DNA of 6,245 nucleotides from the NCBI GenBank assembly GCA_016928125.1, contig JAFGLK010000094.1, forward strand, positions 1 to 6,245, given 5' to 3'. The stretch is from Anaerolineae bacterium. GTDB lineage: Bacteria; Chloroflexota; Anaerolineae; UBA1429. The notes under the pieces are model-generated. The model saw nothing but the letters and a program-made list of their open reading frames with translations. It had not been told where the DNA came from and made no database searches. Below are positions 1 to 5,946 of this stretch, one piece after another (the stretch's first letter is position 1; each line of letters starts with the position of its first letter). The position numbers and the translations under genes were made by a program.

Positions 1-1491
1 CTGCGTCGTGGTATCGTTCCATTCCTCCAGCACCTGATGGCGTTCGGCGTCCGAGACAATGTACAGCCGGGCGATGCGCGCATCCGGCTGGGCGACAGCG
101 CTTTCCAGAAGCGTCAGCCAGTGCTGGCCCATGCGCTCGATCACATCCCGATCAAAGAGGGCTACGCTGTATTCGAAAGTGGCCTTCAGCGCATCCGCTT
201 GGCGCTCAATAGACAGCGACAGATCGAACTTGGCGGTCTCGATGGCGGGCTCCAGGATTTGCACGCATAGACCGGGCAGATACAGGCTGTCAGCCGCGCC
301 CTCTTGCAGGTCGAACATCACCTGGAACAGAGGCGAGTAGCTCATCTCGCGCTTGGGCTGCAGTTCCTCCACAAGTGTCTCAAACGGCAAATCCTGATTC
401 TCCAGGGCGTCCTGCTGAGTCTGGCGCACACGCTGCATGAGCGCGCGGAACGTCGGATTGCCGCTCAGATCGCCTCGCATGACCAGCGTGTTGACAAAGA
501 AACCGATCAGAGGCTCAAGCTCGGCATGGCGACGATTCGCGACGGGCGTGCCGATGCACAGATCCTCCTGACCTGAGTAGCGATAGAGCAGCGTGTGGAA
601 GGCCGACAACAGCGTCACGAAGAGCGTCACATGCTCGCTCTTGCTGAGCGCCTCCAGCTTCTGGGCGAGCTCGCCGGGGACCATCACGGAATGGCGCGCG
701 CCACGATAGCTCATGACCGCTGGGCGGCGATGCGCGACGGGAAGATCCAGCCTAGCGGGCGCGTCGGCCAACTGCGTCCTCCAGTATGCGATCTGGCCCT
801 TGAGAGCCCCTTGTCGGAGTTGCTGCTGTTGCCAGTAGGCATAGTCCCCATACTGGAGGGGCAACGCGGGCAAGGAGACAGGCGCATTCGTCACGGAAAC
901 GCTATACAGAGCGCCGAGTTCTCGCACAAATTGATGCAGCGACCAACCATCGGCGATGATGTGATGGAAGCTGATCAGGAGTATATGTAGATCGTCCTCA
1001 AGGCACAGGAGTCGAGAACGTAGGAGGGGGCCTTGGCTCAGGTTGAAGGAACGTTGTGCTTCCTCTCTGGCCATTCGGTATGCCTCGGCCTCCCGCTGAT
1101 CTTCGGGTCGGGCGCGCAGATCGATCACAGGCAAGGAGATCTGAAGCTCCGGCAAGATCACCTGGTAGGGTTCCTCATTCGCCACGGCAAAAACGGTGCG
1201 CAGGCTCTCATGGCGTCTGACGATCGCGTTGAGGCTCTCTTCAAGCGCCGCCACATCGAGCCTACCTTCAAGGCGCACGATGGCCGGGATATTGTAGACC
1301 GCGCTATCGGGCTCGAATTGATCCAGAAACCAGAGACGTTGCTGCGCCGAGGACAAGGGAATGCGCAGCGACTGGGGGCGCTTGCCGATGGTCGACCACT
1401 GGGGGGCCGATTGCCTCTGCCTCAAGCGCTGGGATAGAAGCGCGAGCTTCTCTGGCGAGAGGGCGGAAACGCGTCTGTCGGGGCTACTCAT
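1..1491 (-). CDS. Nonribosomal peptide synthetase, N-terminal condensation domain (partial, runs off left edge)
   Basis: Reading minus from ATG at 1491, the frame stays open for 497 codons to the window edge. Residues 1-30 are a basic linker with the motif LSPEKLALLSQRLRQRQ (11-27). Residues 44 to about 470 form a complete condensation domain, which makes the peptide bond between an upstream carrier-bound donor and the acceptor amino acid of this module. Visible motifs are SSAQQRLWFL (47-56), RRHESLRTVF (92-101), the catalytic FHHIIADGWS with H176, H177 and D181, YGDYAYW (214-220), IGFFVNT (329-335), NQDLPFE (365-371) and SYSPLFQVMF (384-393). The sequence then reaches EEWNDT, where an adenylation domain normally begins. 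The intact HHxxxDG and the lack of an epimerase in the preceding module suit an LCL-type domain (inference). The start overlaps the stop of the preceding NRPS gene by four bases (ATGA), implying translational coupling. The adenylation, carrier and any release domains lie outside the window. Confidence 0.95.
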   Translation of the reverse strand, partial: MSSPDRRVSALSPEKLALLSQRLRQRQSAPQWSTIGKRPQSLRIPLSSAQQRLWFLDQFEPDSAVYNIPAIVRLEGRLDVAALEESLNAIVRRHESLRTVFAVANEEPYQVILPELQISLPVIDLRARPEDQREAEAYRMAREEAQRSFNLSQGPLLRSRLLCLEDDLHILLISFHHIIADGWSLHQFVRELGALYSVSVTNAPVSLPALPLQYGDYAYWQQQQLRQGALKGQIAYWRTQLADAPARLDLPVAHRRPAVMSYRGARHSVMVPGELAQKLEALSKSEHVTLFVTLLSAFHTLLYRYSGQEDLCIGTPVANRRHAELEPLIGFFVNTLVMRGDLSGNPTFRALMQRVRQTQQDALENQDLPFETLVEELQPKREMSYSPLFQVMFDLQEGAADSLYLPGLCVQILEPAIETAKFDLSLSIERQADALKATFEYSVALFDRDVIERMGQHWLTLLESAVAQPDARIARLYIVSDAERHQVLEEWNDTTTQ

Positions 1492-4400
1492 ATCAGCTCT
1501 CCATCAGCGCCGTGCTGAAAGTCTTGGGATGGGCTGCCCAGCAGGTTCTGTGCTTCCTCGTCGGATAGCTGCTCCAGCTCTGCCAGCAGAGCCGCTATCT
1601 CGGCGTCATCTGTCTGAGATATCTGTAGCGCAACGATGCTTTCACAAAGCCCCGCCACCGTCGGGGCCTCAAACAGGCTGCGAAGCGGAACCTCAAGGCC
1701 AAAGGTATCGCTCAGCCGCGCGCAAAGCTGAGTGGCGAGCAGCGAATGCCCGCCCAGATCGAAAAAGTCGTCGTGGATGCCGATGCGCTCAAGCCCCAGT
1801 ACTTCAGTCCAAACGGCTGCCACTTCCTGTTCGATGGGCGTGCGCGGCGCCACAAAAGACTCAGCCGACCCATCCCGGACCCGAGCCGGCGCAGGCAGCC
1901 TCCGCCGATCGATCTTGCCGCTAGGCGTGAGGGGCATCTGTTCCATCATCACGAGAGCTGAGGGCAACATATACTCGGGCAGCCTTTCGCGCAGGAATTG
2001 CCGAATCTCGGCCGTGTCCGGTGTGGCACCGTCGCGAGGGACCAGATAGGCCACCAAAAACTTGCTCCCCGCCTCATCCTCGCCAATCTGCACCACAGCC
2101 TGCTTCACCTGAGGATGTCCTCCGAGAGCCGTCTCGATCTCGCCCAGTTCGATGCGAAAGCCTCGGATCTTGACCTGATAATCCATCCGTCCCAGGAATT
2201 CGATGGTGCCGTCCGGCAAATAGCACGCCTGGTCGCCGGTTCGGTAGAGTCGTGCGCCCGGCGACACACTCAGGGCGTCAGGCACGAACCTGTCAGCTGT
2301 GAGCTCAGGCTGGTTCAGATATCCCTCAGCCAGCCCGCTTCCCCCTATATAGAGCTCGCCAGGCACGCCGATAGGAGCCGGTTCTCCCTTGGGGTCCAGG
2401 ATGTAGAGCGTGCGATGGGCCAGCGCGCGGCCGATGGGCACATTGGCGAGTTCACGAATAGGCTCCATCGGAACCTCATAGGTCGTCGCGGTCACGGTGG
2501 TCTCGGTGGGGCCATAGGCGTTGAGCAAGCGCACCTTTCGCATGGGCGACTGCTGCCAAAGGCGCAAGATCTCAGGCCGCACGCGATCACCCCCAGGGAT
2601 GACAAGCTGCAACTGGTCGGCGGGGGCCGTGTCAGGTGCCCGCTGCCACTCAGCTGTGAGCTGGTGCCAGTAGGCCGTAGGGAGGTTGGCCACCGTGATG
2701 GCCGCCTCGCGGACCCTCGCGTTGAACTCGGCGGGTGACCACGTTTCAGCGCCTCGCATCACGACGCCAGCCCCAGCGGCCAACGTCGGCAGGATCTGCT
2801 CGATCGATTGGTCAAAGCTGAGCGAGGCGAACTGTAGCACGCGATCGTGCGCATCGAGCCCATAGTGTCTGCGAATATCGAGGCCGTGTCGCGCCAGAGC
2901 GCCGTGAGATAGCACCACGCCTTTGGGTCGACCGGTGGAGCCTGAGGTATAGATAATGCAGGCCCGACACTCGGCGGAGACCGAGACCTCTGGCCGCTGA
3001 TCGCTTTCCTGGCCCATCGTATCCCGATCTTCATCGATGCATACCAAAGGAACGCCATCTGAGGGCAGGATCCCCGCGAGACCACGCTCGGTGAGGAGGA
3101 GAGCCACCCCCGCATCCTCACGCATGAAGCTCAGCCGCTCTTGAGGATAGCTTGGATCGAGGGGCACATAGACGCCGCCGCTTTTCAGCGTCGCCAGCAA
3201 GGCCACCACTGCGTCCAGCGAGCGCTCAACGCATACGCCCACCGGAGTCCCCAGACGCACGCCGAGCCGCTGAAGATGGCGGGCGAGCTGGTTCGCGCGA
3301 CGGTTCAGTTGCCGGTAGGTCAGCTGCGCCGAATCGCAGAGCGCCGCCACAGCTTCAGGCGTGCGCGCCACCTGTTCTTCGATCTGCTGAACAATGCTAC
3401 TGGGGCAAGTGGCATCCCACCCGGTCGCGTTCCACTCATGGACAAGGCGATGGCGCTCGAGTGGGGTCAGCATGCAGAGATCTGATACACGCTGGCCAGG
3501 AGCCGTCATGCCGCTTTCGAGCAAGACACTCAAGTGCTCCAGCATCCGACGCGCCGTACTCGCCGCAAACAACTGGGTGTTGTACTCTAGCGAAACGGCG
3601 ATGCGGTCGCCGGCCTCGGTGGCCCACAGAGTCAGCTCAAAGGGCGAAACCTGGCGCTCAACCGCCAGGGATTCCATCAGCAGATCGTCGCCCAGTGCCA
3701 TCTGGCCGCCGGCCCCGCCCAATGAGAAGGCCGCCAGGGCTTCGGCGTCCACCACGCGGGTGGTCTTTTGCCAAGCGAACATGACCTGGAAGATGGGCGA
3801 ACGGCTGGCGTCCCGCTCGGGCTGCAGGTGCTCGACCAGCAGCGCAAAGGGATAGGCGTCGTGCTCTCTGGCCTCGTCCTCTGCCTGAGCCACGCGCGCC
3901 ACGAGATCGGCGAAGGTGGGGTCATCGCTCAAGTCGGTGCGGATCGCGACCGGGTTGACAAAGTAGCCTTGCGTGCGGGCCTGCGAGGGCGTTCGATTCG
4001 CCTTGGGAATCCCGACGAGAAGATCGTCCTGTCCCGTGTAGCGCATCAGCAGGGCCTGAAACGCGGCCAGCAGGACCAGATCGACGCGCACGCCCAACCC
4101 TCTGGCCAAGTCCTTCAGCCCTTGGGTGAGCTCTGAGCTCAGGAAACGAAACTGGGACGTGCCTCGGAACGTCTGCCTCGCTGGCCGAGGCCAGTCGGTG
4201 GGCAGATTCAGCGGTGACAACTCGCCGGCAAGCTTTGCCTTCCAGTACTGCAGGGCTGCTGCTCCTTGCGGGCCGGCGACGAGCTCCGATTGCCCCTGAA
4301 CAAAGTCAGTGTACTCGGCTCGCGGCGGCTTGAGGTTGGCCGGTACCCCACACTGGTGCTCGGAGTAGAGCTTCCCAAGCTCGGCCAAGAGCAAGGCGAA

Positions 4401-4940
4401 GGACCAGAGATCGCTGACGATGTGGTGGATGGAGAGCAGCACAATCGGATGCCCATCTGGGCGCGCAAAGAGATGCACGCGCATGAGAGGCCCTTGCTCG
4501 AGGTCGAACGGCCGATAGATCTCTTCCGCCAGATGCTGATCCAGCTCGAACTCGGTCCAGGTGCGCGCATCATGATGATAGAAGCCCGCCTGCATCTGGG
4601 GGTGGATCCTCTGCAGCGGCTCGCCCTGGGAGGCATGGAAGGTGGTGCGGAACACACGATGGCGGTCCACGAGGCTCTGGAAGGCGCGCCGGAGCACGTT
4701 CACATCCACGTCGCTCACCAATCGCACAGCCCGCGCGATCGTGTAGGCGGCATAGTCCGGGTCAACCTTCTGCAGGTACCACAGAGCACGCTGACCATAG
4801 GAGAGCGGATACACGTTAGCGGGATCCGCTCGTTGTGCGCCGTCGGCCAGTGCTGAGCCGGATCGAGAGCAAGGAGATCCTGCTGGACTGTCGACGGATT
4901 TGACTTGTTGGCCGGGCATGGGCGTGAACGCCTCGCTCAT
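1488..4940 (-). CDS. Single-module nonribosomal peptide synthetase (C-A-PCP)
   Basis: A complete 1150-aa cytoplasmic megasynthase module. A Ser/Gly-rich leader (1-43) precedes a condensation domain (44 to about 490): YGQRALWYL (48-56), HHIVSDLWS (172-180, catalytic H173), GYFVNPVAIR (325-334) and SRSPIFQVMF (379-388). The adenylation domain (about 510-1015) activates an amino acid with ATP: LTYRQL (540-545), YTSGSTGRPKG (664-674), FDQS (709-712), NAYGPTE (807-813), GELYIGGSGL (861-870), YRTGD (899-903), GRMDYQVKIRGFRIELGEIE (917-936) and catalytic K1009 in SGKIDR. The carrier domain (about 1033-1106) has DFFDLGGHSL with S1066 as the phosphopantetheine site. An acidic helix-like tail (1107-1150) follows. 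By alignment with GrsA from memory, the ten pocket residues read DQENIGAVTK; I cannot assign a substrate with confidence. The start is supported by GAGAGGG at 4946-4952, five bases upstream of the ATG. It is the first gene of an operon with the overlapping downstream NRPS. The condensation domain carries DLW instead of DGW and FVNP instead of FVNT, suggesting a non-standard donor. Confidence 0.97.
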   Translation of the reverse strand: MSEAFTPMPGQQVKSVDSPAGSPCSRSGSALADGAQRADPANVYPLSYGQRALWYLQKVDPDYAAYTIARAVRLVSDVDVNVLRRAFQSLVDRHRVFRTTFHASQGEPLQRIHPQMQAGFYHHDARTWTEFELDQHLAEEIYRPFDLEQGPLMRVHLFARPDGHPIVLLSIHHIVSDLWSFALLLAELGKLYSEHQCGVPANLKPPRAEYTDFVQGQSELVAGPQGAAALQYWKAKLAGELSPLNLPTDWPRPARQTFRGTSQFRFLSSELTQGLKDLARGLGVRVDLVLLAAFQALLMRYTGQDDLLVGIPKANRTPSQARTQGYFVNPVAIRTDLSDDPTFADLVARVAQAEDEAREHDAYPFALLVEHLQPERDASRSPIFQVMFAWQKTTRVVDAEALAAFSLGGAGGQMALGDDLLMESLAVERQVSPFELTLWATEAGDRIAVSLEYNTQLFAASTARRMLEHLSVLLESGMTAPGQRVSDLCMLTPLERHRLVHEWNATGWDATCPSSIVQQIEEQVARTPEAVAALCDSAQLTYRQLNRRANQLARHLQRLGVRLGTPVGVCVERSLDAVVALLATLKSGGVYVPLDPSYPQERLSFMREDAGVALLLTERGLAGILPSDGVPLVCIDEDRDTMGQESDQRPEVSVSAECRACIIYTSGSTGRPKGVVLSHGALARHGLDIRRHYGLDAHDRVLQFASLSFDQSIEQILPTLAAGAGVVMRGAETWSPAEFNARVREAAITVANLPTAYWHQLTAEWQRAPDTAPADQLQLVIPGGDRVRPEILRLWQQSPMRKVRLLNAYGPTETTVTATTYEVPMEPIRELANVPIGRALAHRTLYILDPKGEPAPIGVPGELYIGGSGLAEGYLNQPELTADRFVPDALSVSPGARLYRTGDQACYLPDGTIEFLGRMDYQVKIRGFRIELGEIETALGGHPQVKQAVVQIGEDEAGSKFLVAYLVPRDGATPDTAEIRQFLRERLPEYMLPSALVMMEQMPLTPSGKIDRRRLPAPARVRDGSAESFVAPRTPIEQEVAAVWTEVLGLERIGIHDDFFDLGGHSLLATQLCARLSDTFGLEVPLRSLFEAPTVAGLCESIVALQISQTDDAEIAALLAELEQLSDEEAQNLLGSPSQDFQHGADGELI

Positions 4941-5179
4941 CCTATCCCTCTCGGTTCTTGCGTGGCGCTTCGGAAGATGCTACGCCAACGATCCCTAAAC
5001 CCTCGGTCGGCCAGTGGGGCCGGCGTCTATCGCGATGAGTTGCTGGGAATCTCTCGATCTTTTTCAGAAGGCATGTATTCTTTGGCCACGCTGGGGCTCT
5101 TTTGAAGTGAGAGCGCACGTTACAAACGATCTCGGGCGGACAACAGACCTGTGACATGGACTAGGACTAGGACACCGAG
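4941..5179 (-). other. 5' leader of the NRPS operon, no clear promoter
   Basis: This stretch lies between the minus-strand terminator and the first NRPS start. It ends in the ribosome binding site GAGAGGG (4946-4952). I looked on the minus strand for a -35/-10 pair and found only poor candidates, such as TTGTAA or TTCAAA without a good -10 at 16-18 bases. There is a short hairpin CGGCC/GGCCG near 5010-5025 and a hexamer repeated in tandem (GGACTA, about 2.7 copies) at 5158-5173. An open minus frame of 71 codons (5157-4942) lacks a ribosome binding site and resembles no protein I know. Confidence 0.4.
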
Positions 5180-5224
5180 AACAAAAAAGCGAGTTGGCTC
5201 CGCCCAAAGGCTGGCCAACCCGCT
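5180..5224 (-). terminator. Intrinsic terminator reading minus, upstream of the NRPS operon
   Basis: On the minus strand the arm AGCGGGTTGGC (5224-5214) pairs with GCCAACTCGCT (5198-5188), with one mismatch. An inner GGC/GCC stem (5211-5209 with 5204-5202) caps it. A run of six T (5188-5183) followed by GTT completes a classical rho-independent signal. On the plus strand the hairpin is followed by CTACATA, so it works in one direction only. No protein gene ends just before it. It must therefore end a non-coding transcript or act as an attenuator or insulator for the NRPS operon, whose ATG lies 240 bases further on. Confidence 0.78.
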
Positions 5225-5279
5225 CTACATACCATGGTCCGCTCGACTATGAGCCGCATCGCACGCCATACACTCGACG

Positions 5280-5294
5280 TGTGATCTGCTCACA
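5280..5294. repeat. Inverted repeat TGTGA-N5-TCACA, operator-like
   Basis: TGTGATCTGCTCACA has perfect 5-base arms around a 5-base spacer. It resembles the half-sites of the CRP/FNR family, but that consensus has a 6-base spacer, so a CRP-type site is doubtful. A second repeat follows at 5307-5327 (GTGACC and GGTCAC around a C/G-rich loop with seven G in a row), and a third at 5364-5380 (CGTGA and TCACG). The cluster of GTGA/TCAC arms could be protein sites or RNA hairpins of the minus-strand transcript; the sequence does not decide. Confidence 0.35.
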
Positions 5295-5402
5295 TGTGCG
5301 CATCTTGTGACCCGGGGGGGTGGTCACTCGTCACAGCATTTGAAACTGCGTTCCTATAGGTCCCGTGACCGGCATTCACGACAGGACACGAATCCCCACC
5401 GG

Positions 5403-5431
5403 TTGGCACTCGAGCGCAGATGGACTACAAT
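5403..5431 (+). promoter_or_regulatory. Sigma70-type promoter for a predicted small RNA
   Basis: TTGGCA (5403-5408) and TACAAT (5426-5431) are separated by exactly 17 bases and match 10 of the 12 consensus positions for the housekeeping sigma factor. Transcription would begin near 5438. No protein gene follows in a fitting position. A two-hairpin unit with a strong terminator follows at once, which makes a chance match less likely. Confidence 0.6.
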
Positions 5432-5437
5432 ATGTTA

Positions 5438-5530
5438 GGTTGGCGGCCCGTAAGGGACTGTCGCCTGCTGGGGGCTGATGCTCAGACGTTTTGGGGAAGG
5501 CGATGAGCATCGGCCCTCTGCTTTTGTTTG
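5438..5530 (+). ncRNA. Predicted small RNA of about 90 nt, family unknown
   Basis: The span is defined by the promoter at 5403-5431 and the terminator ending near 5530. The RNA would begin GGUUGGCGG. A first hairpin pairs GGCG (5442-5445) with CGCC (5462-5465). Inside it CCC (5447-5449) pairs with GGG (5454-5456) around a GUAA tetraloop of the stable GNRA class, which favours the plus strand. The second element is the terminator stem, with a 19-nt loop containing the run UUUUGGGGAAGG. I do not recognise an SRP RNA, 6S, tmRNA or known riboswitch in it. A minus-strand transcript from 5640 would be fully antisense to it. The 5' end repeats GGTTGGC (5438-5444), also found at 5401-5407 and complementary to the terminator arm at 5214-5220. 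Confidence 0.5.
5467..5530 (+). terminator. Strong intrinsic terminator reading plus
   Basis: Bases 5467-5484 pair with 5504-5521 as an 18-position stem with one T-T mismatch and two G-T wobbles. Its core is GATGCTCA/TGAGCATC and its base is GGGC/GCCC. The tract TTTTGTTTG (5522-5530) follows directly. On the minus strand there is no T run after the hairpin, so the direction is plus. No protein gene lies upstream on this strand, so it appears to close the small RNA. Confidence 0.75.
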
Positions 5531-5646
5531 ATCTTCCCTGGCTCTCGACCACTTCGCCGGGTTGCCTATGACCGTGGGCCCGACGCTCAGTCAATCGCTC
5601 TCAAGGCACACCACTCCGACACGAGTGGGCTCGCGTTACACTATCT

Positions 5647-5655
5647 ATTATAGCA
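5647..5655 (-). promoter_or_regulatory. Extended -10 promoter reading minus
   Basis: On the minus strand the sequence reads TGTGCTATAAT: a perfect TATAAT (5652-5647) preceded by the extended -10 dinucleotide TG with one base between. No good -35 hexamer lies 16-18 bases upstream, which extended -10 promoters can tolerate. The start would fall near 5640. It is the best minus-strand promoter I see upstream of the NRPS operon. Its transcript would pass a CCACTC/GAGTGG hairpin (5628-5611), run antisense to the predicted small RNA, and meet the terminator at 5224-5180. Confidence 0.5.
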
Positions 5656-5664
5656 CATTTCCAC

Positions 5665-5751
5665 GTCTCATGGGCTGATTTGAGATTACAATCTATTCAT
5701 CTGCCGTGTACAGGCGGATATGGGCATCCGCCATCTGAAGCCCCATGAGAC
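5665..5751. repeat. Long inverted repeat with inner palindromes
   Basis: GTCTCATGGGCT (5665-5676) is the reverse complement of AGCCCCATGAGAC (5739-5751) apart from one extra C, with a perfect 10-base outer arm. Inside are a 7-base hairpin GGCGGAT/ATCCGCC (5713-5719 and 5726-5732, 6-base loop) and a tight palindrome AGATT-AC-AATCT (5683-5694). The element sits between the minus promoter and the plus-strand genes. Neither arm is followed by a T run, so it is not a simple terminator. It could be a folded leader RNA, a regulator-binding region or a relic of a mobile end. Confidence 0.55.
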
Positions 5752-5775
5752 TGCTTCCATGCCCTGAGGGAGGAG

Positions 5776-5874
5776 ATGTCGGCGCACTTGAGCTGGCTGA
5801 GGAATCGTCTCTATGGCGACGTCGTGCAGCTCGGTCTCTTTTTTGGCAAAAGCCAGGCGCCCAGAGTATCATGA
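5776..5874 (+). CDS. Small ORF, 32 codons, unknown function
   Basis: ATG at 5776 is directly preceded by the purine-rich GAGGGAGGAG, a strong ribosome binding site, and the frame runs 32 codons to TGA at 5872-5874. The peptide begins MSAHLSWLRNRLYGD and ends KSQAPRVS, with a hydrophobic middle (VVQLGLFFG). It has a few basic residues and no cysteine. Codon third positions are mostly G or C, like the neighbouring genes. The preceding in-frame stop is at 5746-5748, so no longer start is available. It lies 72 bases before the ferredoxin-like gene and could be a leader peptide or a small membrane-associated partner. A T run (5839-5844) falls inside it. I do not recognise a family; it could be a chance ORF. 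Confidence 0.4.
   Translation: MSAHLSWLRNRLYGDVVQLGLFFGKSQAPRVS
5790..5844 (+). promoter_or_regulatory. Possible attenuator hairpin with T run before the ferredoxin gene
   Basis: GAGCTG (5790-5795) can pair with CAGCTC (5827-5832), with CGTC/GACG inside, and six T follow at 5839-5844 after a 6-base gap. That gap contains GGTCTC (5833-5838), which is complementary to GAGACC at 5901-5906 and could form a competing pairing. The gap weakens it as a terminator, and the sequence overlaps the small ORF, so this is a tentative reading. Confidence 0.25.
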
Positions 5875-5929
5875 GGCCCTGTCTTCTCAGCAGCTTTGGC
5901 GAGACCCGTCCCGTTAGCCTGATCAGCCT

Positions 5930-5937
5930 AGGAGGTG
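5930..5937 (+). promoter_or_regulatory. Ribosome binding site fixing the GTG start of the ferredoxin gene
   Basis: AGGAGGTG is a near-perfect Shine-Dalgarno sequence nine bases before GTG at 5947. The other in-frame GTG at 6022 has no such site. The palindrome CTGATCAG (5919-5926) lies just upstream and may be chance. Confidence 0.8.
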
Positions 5938-5946
5938 CAACCTTTG

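Noticed and set aside
1998..2738. Plus-strand 246-codon ORF opposite the NRPS
   Set aside because: It is the antisense shadow of well-conserved adenylation motifs in the minus-strand gene.
4942..5157. Minus-strand 71-codon ORF ending one base before the NRPS ATG
   Set aside because: The position would suit a coupled leader peptide, but there is no ribosome binding site at its ATG, codon third positions are not gene-like and the peptide resembles nothing known.
5158..5173. Tandem hexamer GGACTA, about 2.7 copies
   Set aside because: Too short to call a repeat array and with no partner elsewhere; probably chance.
5376..5594. Minus-strand 72-codon ORF within the predicted leader
   Set aside because: It begins at TTG with a weak ribosome binding site and a low-complexity, protein-unlike composition, and it spans the small RNA and its terminator stem.
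5225..5640. RNase P, tmRNA, SRP or tRNA gene in the intergenic region
   Set aside because: The hallmark segments (GGAAAGTCC, a tRNA-like T arm GGTTCGA, GGAAGGAAGCAGCC) are absent on both strands.
5687..5692. Plus-strand TACAAT as a -10 box for the ferredoxin gene
   Set aside because: No -35 hexamer lies 16-18 bases upstream and no extended -10 TG precedes it; it is part of a palindrome instead.
5161..5700. T-box or other known riboswitch ahead of the NRPS operon
   Set aside because: I searched by eye on the minus strand for the T-box core (TGGNACCGCG) and for TPP, SAM, cobalamin and c-di-GMP signatures and found none.
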